Shown: piece after piece, positions 45,984-57,621 of the stretch
Position numbering within the stretch: the stretch's first letter is position 1
Layout of the letters: the number at the start of each line of letters is the position of its first letter
NCBI GenBank assembly: GCA_009733775.1
Contig: WOGZ01000013.1
Span: 202,150 to 266,149, forward strand
DNA length: 64,000 nt
Direction: 5' to 3'
Origin: Alectoria sarmentosa
Taxonomy: Eukaryota > Ascomycota > Lecanoromycetes > Lecanorales > Parmeliaceae
The notes under the pieces: generated by a model
The model's input: only the letters and a program-made list of their open reading frames with translations
What the model was told of the DNA's origin: nothing
Databases searched by the model: none
Made by a program: the position numbers and the translations under genes

Positions 45984-48468
45984 CTACCGTCATTAGTATA
46001 TTTCGTGGTCAAGGAGTGGAGGGGTTTGGTGCTTTGGAAGAAGGATGGACGGAGAAAGAAGTGTCGTTGAGACAAGACTTTGCGGGTATTTTTCCTAGCT
46101 TCTCCGTCCTCAACGTATGAATCCATCTGGGTATGACTTTACATGGCGAATCAGTCCACAATTGAAGACGGCACTCCCTCAACCTTTTCGTTAACGTCCA
46201 TACCGATTCGATACTGCTATACAACTATGTCGTGTTCTCCCTTGCGACAGAATCCCAAGAGTCTAACCCAATACTTCCACTCCATTTCAGGACCGTTCTC
46301 TGCCGCCTCCATTCTATATTCCTCGAAATTTCTCATCATTGATACGAGATGCTGAGAAGCAAGTAAAGAAGCGTCGACATAATTGCAAGGAAATCAAGCT
46401 CCCTGACTATGTTTAAATGCCACCCCCTCCTTCGTCGTTCACCCCGCAAGAAGCCTTCGCGAACTCGTGTATCCCGCTCTTACCTCTCGGAAAAAGCTTT
46501 GCTGCACCCGAGGTGATGATTTGGGGGGCCAGGCTGATGATACCACCGCCTGGATTGCGCACAAGTAAGTCCGCCCCAGAAGAAGCGTTAGCAAAATAGG
46601 AAATGCCATCGGAAGACATGAGGTCGACGTATGGAGGAGCTTAGGCCTCCGAGCTGAAAGGTATCTTCGAGGATGCCACTAATGGTTCCTTCCCCCTCTT
46701 CTTCCAAAACTGCTAGTATTGACTGTTTCATAGCAATGAAGGAGCTGTAGTATAAGTTTTTAGGCAGATGAATGTTTGCTGTAGGTGTGAAGCAGTCTGT
46801 GGATTGCTTGAAATTTGCTAAAGTGGAGACGATCCAGAGCATAGAGCTGATCCTCTGCCATCCCTTGGCTAGCTCTCGTGTGGATAGTTGTGTGCCTAAC
46901 AGTATTCCGCATACAGATCGAGAAAATCCATGCTTTTGCATTCATGGCTTCGTACCCAGTGACGCTTCTAGGTCATAGAAAAGAAACCTGGGGCTCTTTT
47001 CTTCGCAGAGCTGACGATTCGGGTGCCAAAGTGCGATCGTGTTCTGTTGTGTGACTTCATGTTCGACAGCTCGCATTTGCTCACGTGTCAGTTGCGAGAC
47101 CTGAAGGTCTCCACACCACACCTGGCTTTTTAAGGCAACATTTAGTGGTTCGACATTGAGCCAACTCGACACGGTTTCTTTAATCCTTCTCATTTGGGTC
47201 CAGTTGAAATATCGCCAAATCCATTCCCCGAGAGTAACGCAACGAGTCGACCTCGCGAGCGCCGTGACCTGCGAACACCAGCGTATTTCCATCATGGATA
47301 AGGAGCATTAGATCCAACAGTCATTTCGGCCAGCCTTCTACGCAGCTTTGACATAGGTACCATTCTACCCTGTTACTGCATCCTGAAAGAAGAAAAAAAT
47401 GCTTCTTAGCCAAAGTTATTGATTGGTGATAAGGGATCGTCAGCTCCTCCCATACTCTTGACAACATGAGGACAGGATCATGATGCCCAAGGTAGAGTAA
47501 GACGATGACCGAAATGTCAGCAAGAAGCCAAGCCAGGTCAACCATGTCAAGTTCATCAATTTTGATGAGGGGAAGATCCAACGTAGGGAGAGCTCATGGA
47601 TAAGATGCGGTGGTACCGCAGACACACTCTCATCCGCCGACTCTGCCCCCTTCTTCAGGATCGCCGTTTCCAGATAGACCGTTAGAATCCGACAACAAGT
47701 TTAAGGGATTGGCCGCCCATATTTCGCATATCCAGCTTCTCATGCTGAAGAATTTATGCCAGCTAGCTTTTCGCCCGAGGGATTTGCTGAATAGTTCGAC
47801 TTCCTTCTTTTTAGTTTCTTTCTCCGGAGGGGGCGCACGTGGAAAGATCGTTGTTTGCTGATGTCGCCTCTTGGCCGGTCCAAGGTCACATAGCTTTAAA
47901 ACACGTCTTCCCAAAATTTTCGATTCTTCGCTACGTATAACAATACTACTAACGAATCCTGATCAGAGAGATTGACTAGTTTATTGAAATGCAAGTATGT
48001 ATGATATCTCCCAAATCTCGAAGGTAAAGGCGTGAAAGATGAAGCCATAGCAGCAACGCCCGGTTCGAATGGTCTTCTCGTCTTCATCCCCATCGGCTCG
48101 TTTGAATGGACATAGCTGGGAAACTGCTGCTTGCGCATGAAATGCAACTCTCTGGGCTGATTTCAAGCTGTAAAGCCTTTCCGTGTAAAATTCACGGGAA
48201 GTTTTGTGGGTTTGCAGCCGACGCCGCTGTCTTGTGTTCACATCCTCGGAGACTAAGTCCTGGAGGGCGTTCCAGTTATGAGATCAGAATGCTGCAGGTC
48301 ATGTTATGACGCGACCGTCGTAAAGCACCACTGCATTTGTATTTTTGTCCAGAAGTTCAAACGAGGACTTCATTCCAAAAATGGCGGCGCAGAAGTCATC
48401 TTGAATCGCTCACCGGCTTTCGAGAATTGTTGGAATTCAGCACCTCAGCCCTATCATGCTTGGCATGT
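45984..48468. other. Region of coding-like fragments, no complete gene resolved
   Basis: On the minus strand, 47295-46942 is a 117-codon frame of coding appearance (E-W-I-W-R-Y-F-N-W-T-Q-M-R-R-I; F-L-F-Y-D-L-E-A-S-L-G). Further 5', frames at 47321-47625 and 47630-48147 are partly charged and coding-like, but I could not join them by plausible splicing or name a family. Probably eroded genes, some perhaps distant A/B relatives. Confidence 0.35.
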
Positions 48469-49000
48469 TTATAAGTAACAGTATTCCTCCATAGAATAAC
48501 AACCAGCCGTCATCAATACTTCAACAGATTCTGAGCCAATCTGCTTCTGAACGACTGTCTTCCGGGTGACTGCCTGCTCACTAACTCGCTGTTCACTGAA
48601 TGGCTGCTTCTCGACTGGCTCCTCTGTGGAAGACGATTTCATGTATGGTAGAGTTTTGGCCGACGAATCAGCCTCTGCCGTGTCTGCATTCGGCATCTCA
48701 ATGTCTGGCTTCTCAATTTCTGGCTGCTGAGTGGCCGATTACTCCGTGACTCGCTTCCCAGTGTCTGCCTCCCCGATGTCTGCCTTCGGGGTGGCGGATT
48801 GCTCAGTGGCGGACTTCGCCGTATCTGTCTTCTTCTGCTTGTCGTTGTTTTCTGGGTCTTGTCTAGCTTGCTTCAGAGGCTGGACCTTGAATTGATGATC
48901 GAATCAATCGAAGAGTGCCCGACGCTCCTCCGTGACCACGGCATCGTCGTCGTCGCCCTTATTCTGTATCATCATCAACAATTGGATTCAATTGTCACGA
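48469..49000 (-). pseudogene. Decayed gene with a Glu/Lys-rich degenerate repeat tail
   Basis: One minus-strand frame reads I-Q-L-L-M-M-I-Q-N-K-G-D-D-D-D, then A-V-V-T-E-E-R-R-A-L-F-D-[TGA]-F-D-H-Q, then about 110 residues of short imperfect repeats (A-T-E-Q-S-A-T-P-K-A-D; V-T-E-[TAA]-S-A-T-Q-Q-P-E; V-E-K-Q-P-F-S-E-Q). A further TGA precedes the I-Q-L-L segment. All three stops fit single C-to-T changes of CGA or CAA. Function unknown; the frame beyond each stop still looks coding, so inactivation is probably recent. Confidence 0.5.
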
Positions 49001-49142
49001 AACTTCCAATCGATCAACATCTCAAAGGAATGGACGAAATGATGTTTTGATAAGTGGTTGCGAAAAAACGGTAGATGAGGATGATATTTCGCATGAGTGA
49101 TGACTCGTCAAAGGGTGCGCTGGACGCGGTAAGATTTTTCTG

Positions 49143-50243
49143 TTAAGGTTCCATTTCGTCCGCAGCCGCATGGAGTAGACGCTGAACTCGTTTGAAGTTC
49201 GCGGGATTGGTGAGATTGTGGGAAAAGCCCAAGATTCGTGGCTTTGTTTGAAGCATATCCTGAAGGTCGGGTTGAAGTTGCACCGAGGCGACAAAAAGGG
49301 GGTATCCCTTTTCTGCTCGGTACGTGGACAAGGTAAAGGTCTTGTCCAACTCCGCCATCTTTGCCGTAGAGGAGCGCGTCGGCGTTCTGGGAGGCACCAC
49401 AGCCTCGGACACCTGTCTTTCCGTCCCTTCTCCCTGGCCTTCTACTTCTTCCACCACTTCTTCGTCCGTTTCGAACTCATCTTCGCTGCTGGCCGTGGTG
49501 GTATCGTTGGACGGATGGCTTAATTCGACGTACGTACTCCGAATCGTCTTCTTCCGCACCTTTCTCGCGTTTGTTCTTTCTCTGTCCCTTGCTCTTCCTC
49601 GTCTTTGCAGAAGCCGTAGGCGTCTTCATCTCCTCATCTTCCTCTCCGTGTGGAGGGGCAGCAAGGACTTCAAGCCGGACGCTTAACTCCTCGATCGGTC
49701 CGTTGATTAGGCCCAAGCGCTGTTCGGGCGCCCCGCCATCCTCTGAGTGGGAGTGGCAGACATATCTAATGAGAGTCTTGGCAGCCGTTTTGTAGTCGAA
49801 ACATATTGTGAATACATTGATTACATACCCTCGTTCCTTGCTTTGACTTCGCGAGATCTGGCGCCGGGAGCAGTCTCGGCAATTATGATTGACTTGCCGT
49901 TCAACTTATGGGTTTTGAGGTGGTTGATAACCGCAACGAGTTCCGGATCGGCATCAACATCGCCCTCGGCATCCCCAACGGAAATCGCCCCCATATTCTC
50001 GACAATCATCTCGGTTTCCACCACGATCGCGCAGGGAATAATGTGAAGCACAGAATGATTGTAAAGATAGGAACGAGTAAGGGTGAGTGCGTGGGTGGGC
50101 AAAGTTGTGGACGGTTGGTGGGAGCACGACATGCCAGAAATATTCGCAGCCTCATGTTCAGGAGCGCTGCATAGCCGAGGGAAGATCCTCAGCTTAGCAT
50201 GGCGCTGGAATGTAGAAGCCCTGTAATTCGAATGATATCCCAC
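49143..50243 (-). CDS. Uncharacterised protein with Lys-rich and acidic middle
   Basis: Exons 50243-49829, 49742-49538 and 49488-49143 join without a stop (321 aa). The 3' two introns have good donors (GTATGT, GTACGT) and restored codons, which is the main support. Exon 1 contains D-P-E-L-V-A-V-I-N-H-L-K-T-H-K-L-N-G-K. The middle has L-G-L-I-N-G-P-I-E-E-L-S-V-R-L-E-V-L, then K-T-R-K-S-K-G-Q-R-K-N-K-R-E-K, then D-S-D-S-E-D-E-F-E-T-D-E-E. The C-terminal 70 residues look folded (Y-P-L-F-V-A-S-V-Q-L-Q-P-D-L; F-K-R-V-Q-R-L-L-H-A). The start is uncertain; a later Met (M-I-V-E-N-M) could be the true one. The basic then acidic layout recalls A/B tails, but modules A and B are not recognisable. Confidence 0.55.
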
Positions 50244-50513
50244 AGCTTTAAGATCAGTATCGTCCTGCTATACGACTAGGCGCTATTGTCTCGTTTGCCA
50301 TCTCAAGTTTCACCAATCTGTGCCTGGTGCATTTACAATACATTTTCATCCGCTAATTCGAGCTGCGTAGATGAAAAAGATTGCGGTATATACTTATGGA
50401 GATCAGGAATTATGACCAGGTGAGCGATTGTGATATTGTGAATGCTATCGACCTCGATAGCATCGATGATGTTGCCGGTGTATGGTGCAGACATGGATGT
50501 CTTCTCGGTCTTT

Positions 50514-51056
50514 CTACAGACCAAAGCTATGCAGAGCATGCCAATAATCTCTCTGAAGGGACCCCAGTGGGCCATGACGGTCGGTTCTTCCGTCGGAAAG
50601 ATGGTCGATGGCAGCGTTATCCTCGTCCATGTCTGATCTCGAACGACGGGGCCGCCCTGCGCGCTTCGTCGGCGCATAAAGGACATTGCCACGGCGATCC
50701 AGATTTGCCGTCGGCGCATATGGTCTCTCGATTTCAGATGCTGGTGCTTGTATGACAGCTACAGGTGTTTGCTTGAGCTTGGCAAGCATTTTTCTGGCGT
50801 AAAATTCCTCCGTCTTCTCGGATTTGATGTACTCGTCATCATCGAAGACGTCTCTCCTATGAGCTTTTGTCTTGTCGGTCTTCTTGGCAGTCTCGATCTC
50901 TTGGTAATTGGTGTAGATTGCCTCCGTCCAGTCGTTTTCAGCGTTGAGGTCCGCGAAGAAATTTGCTGGAATGTATCGGTAGGTGTAATAAATCATCGAC
51001 TCGATGGTCATAATGACGGTAGACAGTTGCTTTGAAAGGGAGAAGAAGAGATCCAC
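50514..51056 (-). CDS. Uncharacterised ORF with an AT-hook-like motif
   Basis: A 180-codon frame, clearly coding in composition. It has an aromatic helix (M-I-Y-Y-T-Y-R-Y-I-P-A-N-F-F), then D-W-T-E-A-I-Y-T-N-Y-Q-E-I-E, which faintly recalls L-W-E-A-I-V-T-K-I-Y-D of A/B module B, then charged sequence with K-R-A-G-R-P-R-R-S-R-S, an AT-hook-like element. The frame is open upstream of 51056 for several more codons without an ATG, so a 5' exon is probably missing from this model. No family recognised. Confidence 0.4.
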   Translation of the reverse strand: MDLFFSLSKQLSTVIMTIESMIYYTYRYIPANFFADLNAENDWTEAIYTNYQEIETAKKTDKTKAHRRDVFDDDEYIKSEKTEEFYARKMLAKLKQTPVAVIQAPASEIERPYAPTANLDRRGNVLYAPTKRAGRPRRSRSDMDEDNAAIDHLSDGRTDRHGPLGSLQRDYWHALHSFGL

Positions 51057-51935
51057 GATACCAATGACTCTCGTAAGCCACGGCTCCTCAGCTCAACCGC
51101 TCATTCTCTTCTGTGACAACTTTGAGAGTGTTTTCCAACTCCCGCTTAGCGTCAACGCTTTTTCTTTTTCTTCATATGTACTTCGATGTACCCATCTCAA
51201 TTTTTGATCTCATATGAGGAAGGATCTTGTCAGTTGGATATTTCTCCTTCTGGGCTCCTGCTTGAGCCCGAGATGTCGAATTCGCAGATTCGAGTTAAGT
51301 CTTGTGATTTGACAACTCCGTCTGGAATGCAGTTCCCAGCTGAGTCTGAGATAACGATCGTTCTACCTCGACAGGGCGTGACACAGCTTGTCCGAACTCA
51401 GAGAAACCTGAAACTGCGTGACGATCGTGACGGATTTGGCTCCAGGCCAGTCCTCTTAGAATTCGTTCTCTCCCTTCTTCCCTGCTTATTCTATGATGAA
51501 CTTGGTGTTCTCAGTGATGACATCGTGTCGGAAGATTTGCTTTCAACTCGCTGACTGCCAACGGTGTACCCTCCACAATGCTCCAGTCGCCCATCACATC
51601 CGAACAACGTCAGACATCCCTTTCGCATTCGGAAGTCTCCGTTTTCGATCTACTGAGACGACTTTCTGTTCGCTGCTCATCGCAGGGCGGGGTCCATAGC
51701 TTTCTCGGCCACCTCATAGGCTTCCTAGATCTGGGCAAATGAATACCTTTGTATCATTTGTAGTAGTGTCCTTCTTGCTCAGCAGTTGCGGCGTTACCGT
51801 GACGGTCAAGACCACCTTCCCTGACGTAGATCTTGGCCGCGTATCCAAGCGGCATTCGTGCGGCCTTGATCATTTTCTGTTCGCTGCTCATCACAGGGCG
51901 GATTCCATAGCTATCTCGGCCACCTCATAGGTTTC
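51057..51935. other. Coding-like but stop-ridden region with a 77-bp duplication
   Basis: The minus strand reads coding-like stretches (for example R-T-I-V-I-S-D-S-A-G-N-C-I-P-D) broken by stops. No gene model possible. Confidence 0.3.
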
Positions 51936-51949
51936 CTAGATCTGGGCAA
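51663..51949. repeat. Dispersed direct duplication, about 77 bp, two copies
   Basis: Copies at about 51663-51738 and 51873-51949 share roughly 90 percent identity (both run from TTTCTGTTCGCTGCTCATC to CCTAGATCTGGGCAA). On the minus strand each encodes E-x-Y-E-V-A-E-x-A-M, so this may be a duplicated coding exon in a decayed gene. Confidence 0.65.
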
Positions 51950-52181
51950 CGTCCGCCCTTTTCGCGCTGAGAGAATCATGGGAACTTGAACTAGTTTGGG
52001 CTTGATAAACTGCTGATGTGAGGCCATGATTTTGCACGAGCTCTGAAGCTTTTCTGAAGAGTTGCTGAAGAGTTGTGTGTCCGTCGTTGGAGTATGCACT
52101 TATACAGAATGTCTTTGTCCAGGAATTCTTGGGGGACTCTTTATCGTATGGGAACGATGGTACGGGAATTTGTGGAGCCAT
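51936..52181 (-). pseudogene. Short ORF leading into the duplicated E-V-A-E segment
   Basis: ATG 52181 opens an 81-codon frame (M-A-P-Q-I-P-V-P-S-F-P-Y; L-Q-Q-L-F-R-K-A-S-E-L-V) that ends in A-D-V-A-Q-I-[TAG]. Past the stop the frame continues into the duplicated segment at 51873-51949, with more stops. Looks like the 5' end of a decayed gene; no family recognised. Confidence 0.35.
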
Positions 52182-52969
52182 GCTGGTGGTGAGTAAGTGA
52201 CGGGAAATGGGTCTGAAGGTGATAGAAGGGTAGAGGGATGTGAGCCTCCCCTCTCACTCTTTTCTTCTCAGTCGCTCCACCTATCCTCCGTGGCTGGGCT
52301 TGAACTCCTGGCTCGCCCTGCAACGTGTCCAGGCTTTGGTTGGAATTCGGTAGATTGGTAATATGAGCAGCCCCCTCGCTCAGATCACGTGGTAGATCCG
52401 ACAGGCTGGGAAAGCTACAAAATATGGCCGATTTCGTGCATGGACGACTTGGCAAACGTGAACAAGAAGACTCGGAATCACGATTGTTCCTCGGAATCGT
52501 CCATAGTATCTGGATCATCCTTAAAACCTGTGAAGCACTCCGAGAACAAAATGAAATGGTCCAGTCCGTGAGACGGCTTTTTCGTAAAGCTCTTTGACGG
52601 ACATTCCATGATCAACTGTTCTTTTGAACAGAAGTTTTCCGCGGGCATTGCGAAGAGGAAGTTGAACCAGAAATGGACCAGAAATGGACCAGCAAACTCG
52701 GTATCAGCAGCCTCAGGTTGTCGTCTCCGTCCAAGACTGAGTTAAGTAATGTCTCTATTGAAGGATCTATCATGTCCAACTCGCAAGACCCGAAAAATTC
52801 AAGCATATCTGCCGGCTCTCCAACGTGGAAGCCAGTCTGCAGATACGGATTTGGGAATCTCTTCATGTCTCGCACCTTCCGCGAGTCTCGGATACGACGT
52901 AGACGAACGTCCTGGGACGGCACTTTAACGTCTTCATGGTGCCTAGACGGAATGCCAACCACGATCAAG

Positions 52970-53760
52970 ACCGATCATGATTGGCGCTAGGAGATTTGGC
53001 AGTCTTCTTTGGTCTGCCACGCCTTGAAGCTTGCTGCTGAGACGTGTCAGTTGAAACGATCATAGGTTTGATATTCTTTTTTGATCGGCCCCGCTTTGAA
53101 GCTTACTGCTCAGGCGTGCGTGTCTTCTCATAATCGTCAATCAAATCCTTTGCGTTTTCCAGCAGGTCGTCGCCGTATCATTGATCGAATTCTGGACCCC
53201 ATTCTAGCCATCATACGAGGTACTCAATTATTGATTTCCCCGTTCCATAACGACGCTGACATTTATCAACCAGCTTCTCCACAACATGCTCATACCATTC
53301 CTCGTTGAACTCGACGATCGTCGATAAATGATTAAGTCGAGCAATGCGACGATACGGATCCTCGCCTTTAGACGCTGATTCGAATTAAATAATTGATATG
53401 ACAACATGGATTTGCGAATGCGCAGATACGTCGATCCTATACGTCAGATTGTCGATCTTCTTGAGAACTTTGAATGGGCCGGCTCTTTGATTGGCGAATT
53501 TGAAATTGGAGATTTTAGGCAGAGTATACCCATGATGAAGCTTGAGGAAAACCTCGTCTCCTTCGCTAAGGGAAATAGGCCGATGATGAGAGTCGTACAC
53601 GATTTTTGCCTTAATGTTAGCTCAGGCAATTGCCTCCTCGGCGTCCTTGGTGTTGGCAAGCCGTTTGGATAAAAACTCGTTATCTCGTGTCTGGTCGCTT
53701 CTCGAAGGATTTCCTGGTGACCTGCACCGATGATACAGCATCTACGAAATGATCGTGGCT
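52970..53760 (-). mobile_element. Ty3/gypsy retrotransposon relic, 3' end of pol
   Basis: The minus strand encodes the end of an integrase: Y-D-S-H-H-R-P-I-S-L-S-E-G-D-E-V, L-H-H-G-Y-T-L-P, F-A-N-Q-R-A-G-P-F-K-V and H-V-V-I-S-I, as in Tf2/gypsy polyproteins (53600-53385). It continues, after gaps, with a chromodomain-like stretch at about 53150-53270 (I-I-E-Y-L-V-[TGA]-W-L-E-W-G-P-E-F-D-Q-[TGA]-Y; L-L-E-N-A-K-D-L-I-D-D-Y-E) and two AT-hook-like motifs (R-G-R-S-K-K; R-G-R-P-K-K). Stops sit at Trp or Arg codons of the consensus. Reverse transcriptase, RNase H and LTRs are absent. Inactive remnant. Confidence 0.8.
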
Positions 53761-54567
53761 GTATGTAGTCCCAACCCATGGAGCCTTGGAACAGCCTTCC
53801 TCGGCACATTCAGTCTCAGGCCAAGGTCCTTGATCTCTCGTGATCAAGTCTTCATTAAAAACCCTTCCGGCATCTGCGGCCTCTGCACCGCTCCCCTTCC
53901 TCTCCCTCAACTCTTCTCCAGTCCTCAGCACACTCAGCTGAGGCGGACGTCTCTGTAGATAGATGATGTCTATGATATATAGATATAGAGAAGATCAAGC
54001 ATGCAAAAACGTCTTTTGACACAAATCAACAATTAGCAGAAGAAGAAGAAGAAGAAATCGGAATGCCAAAGGCCATCGATACATACACAGATGGTTATAT
54101 GGGAGAGAAGAAGAAGAAGTACAAAGGATGAAAATGTAGGGGGTTTAAATACTCTCCGGTGCCTAAAGGTGAATCCACGGATCAATAGAATGAATGTTGG
54201 TGCACATGTGACTGACTGATGGAGATGAAGTAACTGGCTTCAATGAATGCGGGAGACTTGTTGTGTCGTGAGATACAGATGTGACTTGTTGTGTGGGAGT
54301 GACTAATAGACCTGAAAAGTGGTGGTTGTGAAATTCCTGTGAAGACCCGGAGACGGATTGTACCTGGGGATTTGGGGGGATGATATTTTCGACACGTGAA
54401 GCCTGAATCGAATCATGCCGTTCGCTATGTACATGCCCTAAATCGATGTGAATGCTACTCGAATGGTAATATATGCCCTTGCTTCCATACGCTAATGTAC
54501 GATACCAATGCGCCAGTTTCTTTTATTCAATACGTTGTTTCACATAGTCGGGAGTGATATGATGGTT
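53761..54567. other. Intergenic, with GAA repeats
   Basis: Downstream of the AP-2 gene. GAA-type runs lie at 54037-54056 and about 54104-54118. No further gene; frames at 53680-53958 cover the upstream edge of the gypsy relic. Confidence 0.4.
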
Positions 54568-57500
54568 CTATGATTCCCTTTCCACTCCCATCGAGTACGT
54601 CTCCTCCATGAATTTCATTAGCACAGGCGGCACGCTCTCATCAGTAGCTCGAATAGTGATACGGTAAAGCTATCTCAATTAGCATCCACTCTACTACCTC
54701 TGAGAACAAGAACACTTACATGAGTATCCCAATTCGGTTCTAGCCTGAGGAGACACCCCAATTTTCCTACACCGGTGTGCAAAACACTCGCACCAACGAC
54801 GTTTCTCTCATTTGGATCCACTCCTTTGAGAATTCCCCATCCAAAGGACTCTGCCGTTCTTCTTGTCCACTCTGCATCACCCATTGCCTTGCCTCGCCCA
54901 CCACTGTCTTTCAACCCGAAGACGCGTTGAGCTTCGCGCGGCGCACCGCCGATTTGCCGCCATCTTTTGAAGAAGTCATCGGCGGATAAGTCGGCGGCGT
55001 CCATGAATTTGTGCATCACGACTGGCAATTGGAGAGTAATGGCTTGTAAGGCGCCGGCAAGGTAAGATACCCGTATTGTTGGAGGGAGAGAGAAGACGCC
55101 CTTAGCTTCAAACATGACTGTCTGTTGCGCCTGCCCCTCGGACTGTATCAAATTGTCCGGTGCGCTTTTCGTATCGATGCGTAATTGAGCTGCTGGATTA
55201 GGATTGTCTAGCGTAGTTGTAAATGAACCAATGGCGGAAGGAGAGCGATTGGTAAAGTAGAGAATAAGACAGCCCATAGCGCCACGGTATTCTGAGCGGA
55301 GACCGAGCTGCAATTGAGCGTCTTCGTAGAGAATGGATTCGGCGGTGAAGAGAAGACGGCGGTAGCCCGGTTCCCAGCCAGGAGAGAGGTGGGCGGCTGA
55401 AGCGAGGTTGGGGGGAGGCTGGGAGGGGGGTGAGGATATGTCGATGTCTTCAAGGCCGTGGGTATTGCCGTTGGTGGTAGTGCCGTTTGTGCCATTCGTG
55501 GGGGGCGTCGGGCTACCGTTAGCGAGAGAGCCATTCGCTGTGGGCGGGAAGGAACGTTTGAGGCCCGTGGGTTGAGTCAGGAGGATCTCTTTGGAGTCGG
55601 CATTTGCGTCTTTGCCACCTACTATCCATGTCCGCTTGTCGCTTGTTCCAGCGTGCTTGCCATGAAGTCGTGAGAGGAGGGCCGATGTACGTTCTGGGAA
55701 GGGCGGCATTTCATCGCACACCGTCCGTAAAAGATCGTCCGTGGTAAGCGATGCGAGGGTGAGGTACTCGCAAGCTCTTTGCTGTAGCTCCGAGTCCAGT
55801 GTATGGCTGTAAGCTCTGAAGACTACCAAGAGTTGCGTTTTGATTTCGGGGAAAAGATTAACGTATTTGATGAAGGAAGAGAGGAGGATAGCTCTTGTGC
55901 TTGAGGAGCAACCCTGCATCTTAGTCTGAAGAGCTAAGAACTGTTCAATAGGGCTGCAGCCTTTTGTATCCGCTATCAGGTGGCCGAATTCGCCCAAAAG
56001 ATAACCTCCAATCTTGATCAGGGTTTCATGACATTGCTCCGCCTTGACGTAGTTTAGGATGTTTTGGGCCGCATAGACCTGAAGCTCTTCGTTGTTGGTG
56101 ACGATTTGGATCACACGCTGCCATACCTCATCGCTGACATGATCACCAGCCATTGCGATCAGCCGCAACGAAATGTCCACATACCACTGGATATCCGTGG
56201 CATACTTTTCGGTCAGAATCGCTATCTTGAGTACCATCTCTTCTCGAATGGCAAAGTCTGCGCTTTGCAGATACTTTAGAAGCTCATTGACGATGGGTTC
56301 AGCATTTGAGGGATCACACATGCTATAAAGCAGATCCAGACCTTTCCGCCTGACGCTAATGTCTCTGTCGCGTAGTGATCCAATAATGATATTCTGATGC
56401 CTTTTAATTGGATCCAGGGTCTCAGCTCGAGCAGCAAAGTGGGTCATTGCATCAAGTCCCAGATACCTGACGTTGGTCTCGCGTGATTGTATGAACTTCC
56501 CTAGCCTTGAGGATATCTGCAGCATCAGGTTGTGTTCTGTGTCTAGATGTATGACGAGGTTGATGGCTTCGAAGAGTACCGCGTTCTGGGCGTTGTTCTG
56601 CTGGACGTTCTTCGGCATGAGCATAGCTTCGTTTAGGATTTGTTGGAGCGACTCTCGGATCAGGCCTCGGACGTACGTATCCTCTGTTCTGGCATCAGCA
56701 AGGAAACCATACGCTTGAGATTTCAAGAATCCGAACCTGAGGGAGGATAGTACTGCATCAACCGTAGCAGCTTCACTTGAATCCACGGGCAGGGCACTTT
56801 GTAGTACAAGTAGTCCGGCGCGATGTCATTGTCCACCACGATACTTTTCAGGCGTTGTGCTGCCTTGACGTATCCACCTTTGTACTGATCCGGCTGATCC
56901 TGAGCCAACGCCATCACTAGCGAGGTGACCGAGAGACACACGCCCATGTCCGGGTCATCCATCAGCGAAATGATTCTCTCCGCCCATTCTTGCTGCACAA
57001 TGCCCGGGTATTTTCGGTACAGTCGTAGTAATGTAAGAGCCGCTTTCTTCTTGACGAACGATTTTGATGTCCTGCTTCTGTCAGCTGTTGCCCTGTTCTT
57101 CTCCCGTTCCATACATACGGTGATATCAGCAATACATGTACGTCCCCACTTAAAGCCTCGCCCATCTCCCTCCCACCGACATTTGCAATGGCGTGCAGCG
57201 CCAAACAATTAAACAGCTCATTATGCCCCTGCAAATCCTTCCTTATACTGTTTACTACCAGATGAAGCAACTCATGCTGTTCATGCAGAAACAGTGTGAC
57301 GGCCAAATATCCGATCTGCTTCTCGCTGTATTTGTTCGCGCTGATCAAATTGACCGCCTCCAAGTGTCCGAAGTCGACATTCCACCCTAGTATGTAGATG
57401 TACAACAATTTGCATACGTATTTCTTCTTGTGGTATCCGTTCAGGTTTCCATCCTTGAACTTTTGCCTAATATTGGCTAGCTCCTTGTTGATCCGTTTCT

Positions 57501-57621
57501 CCTCTAATTCCCTTGCTCTTGCGTTTCTGAGGTCTGCTATGAATTGCACGAGCCCTCGCATAGAGCTGTTATTTCCTGCTGACGACCGGCCCAGGAAGCC
57601 GGCTGCCGCCGCGCTCGCCAT
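54568..57621 (-). CDS. AP-2 adaptor complex subunit alpha (alpha-adaptin)
   Basis: Large subunit of the clathrin adaptor AP-2, acting in endocytosis at the plasma membrane with beta, mu and sigma subunits. Exons 57621-57119, 57071-56737, 56683-54720 and 54669-54568 (967 aa; introns 47-53 bp). Diagnostic sequence: M-R-G-L-V-Q-F-I-A-D-L-R-N-A-R, K-K-Y-V-C-K-L-L-Y-I-Y-I-L-G-W, G-H-L-E-A-V-N-L-I-S-A-N-K-Y-S-E-K-Q-I-G-Y and V-K-K-K-A-A-L-T-L-L-R-L-Y-R-K in the HEAT-like trunk (to about 600). A Pro/Asn/Gly/Thr-rich hinge follows, with a repeated N-G-T motif, then the appendage domain (from about 700) ending V-L-M-K-F-M-E-E-T-Y. Intron 2 uses a GTTCGG donor. No damage seen. A conserved housekeeping gene, useful as an anchor for synteny. 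Confidence 0.95.

Noticed and set aside
49218..49686. Plus-strand ORFs of 101 and 120 codons
   Set aside because: Antisense to the splice-consistent 49143-50243 gene; F/S-rich composition typical of the complement of Glu/Lys codons.
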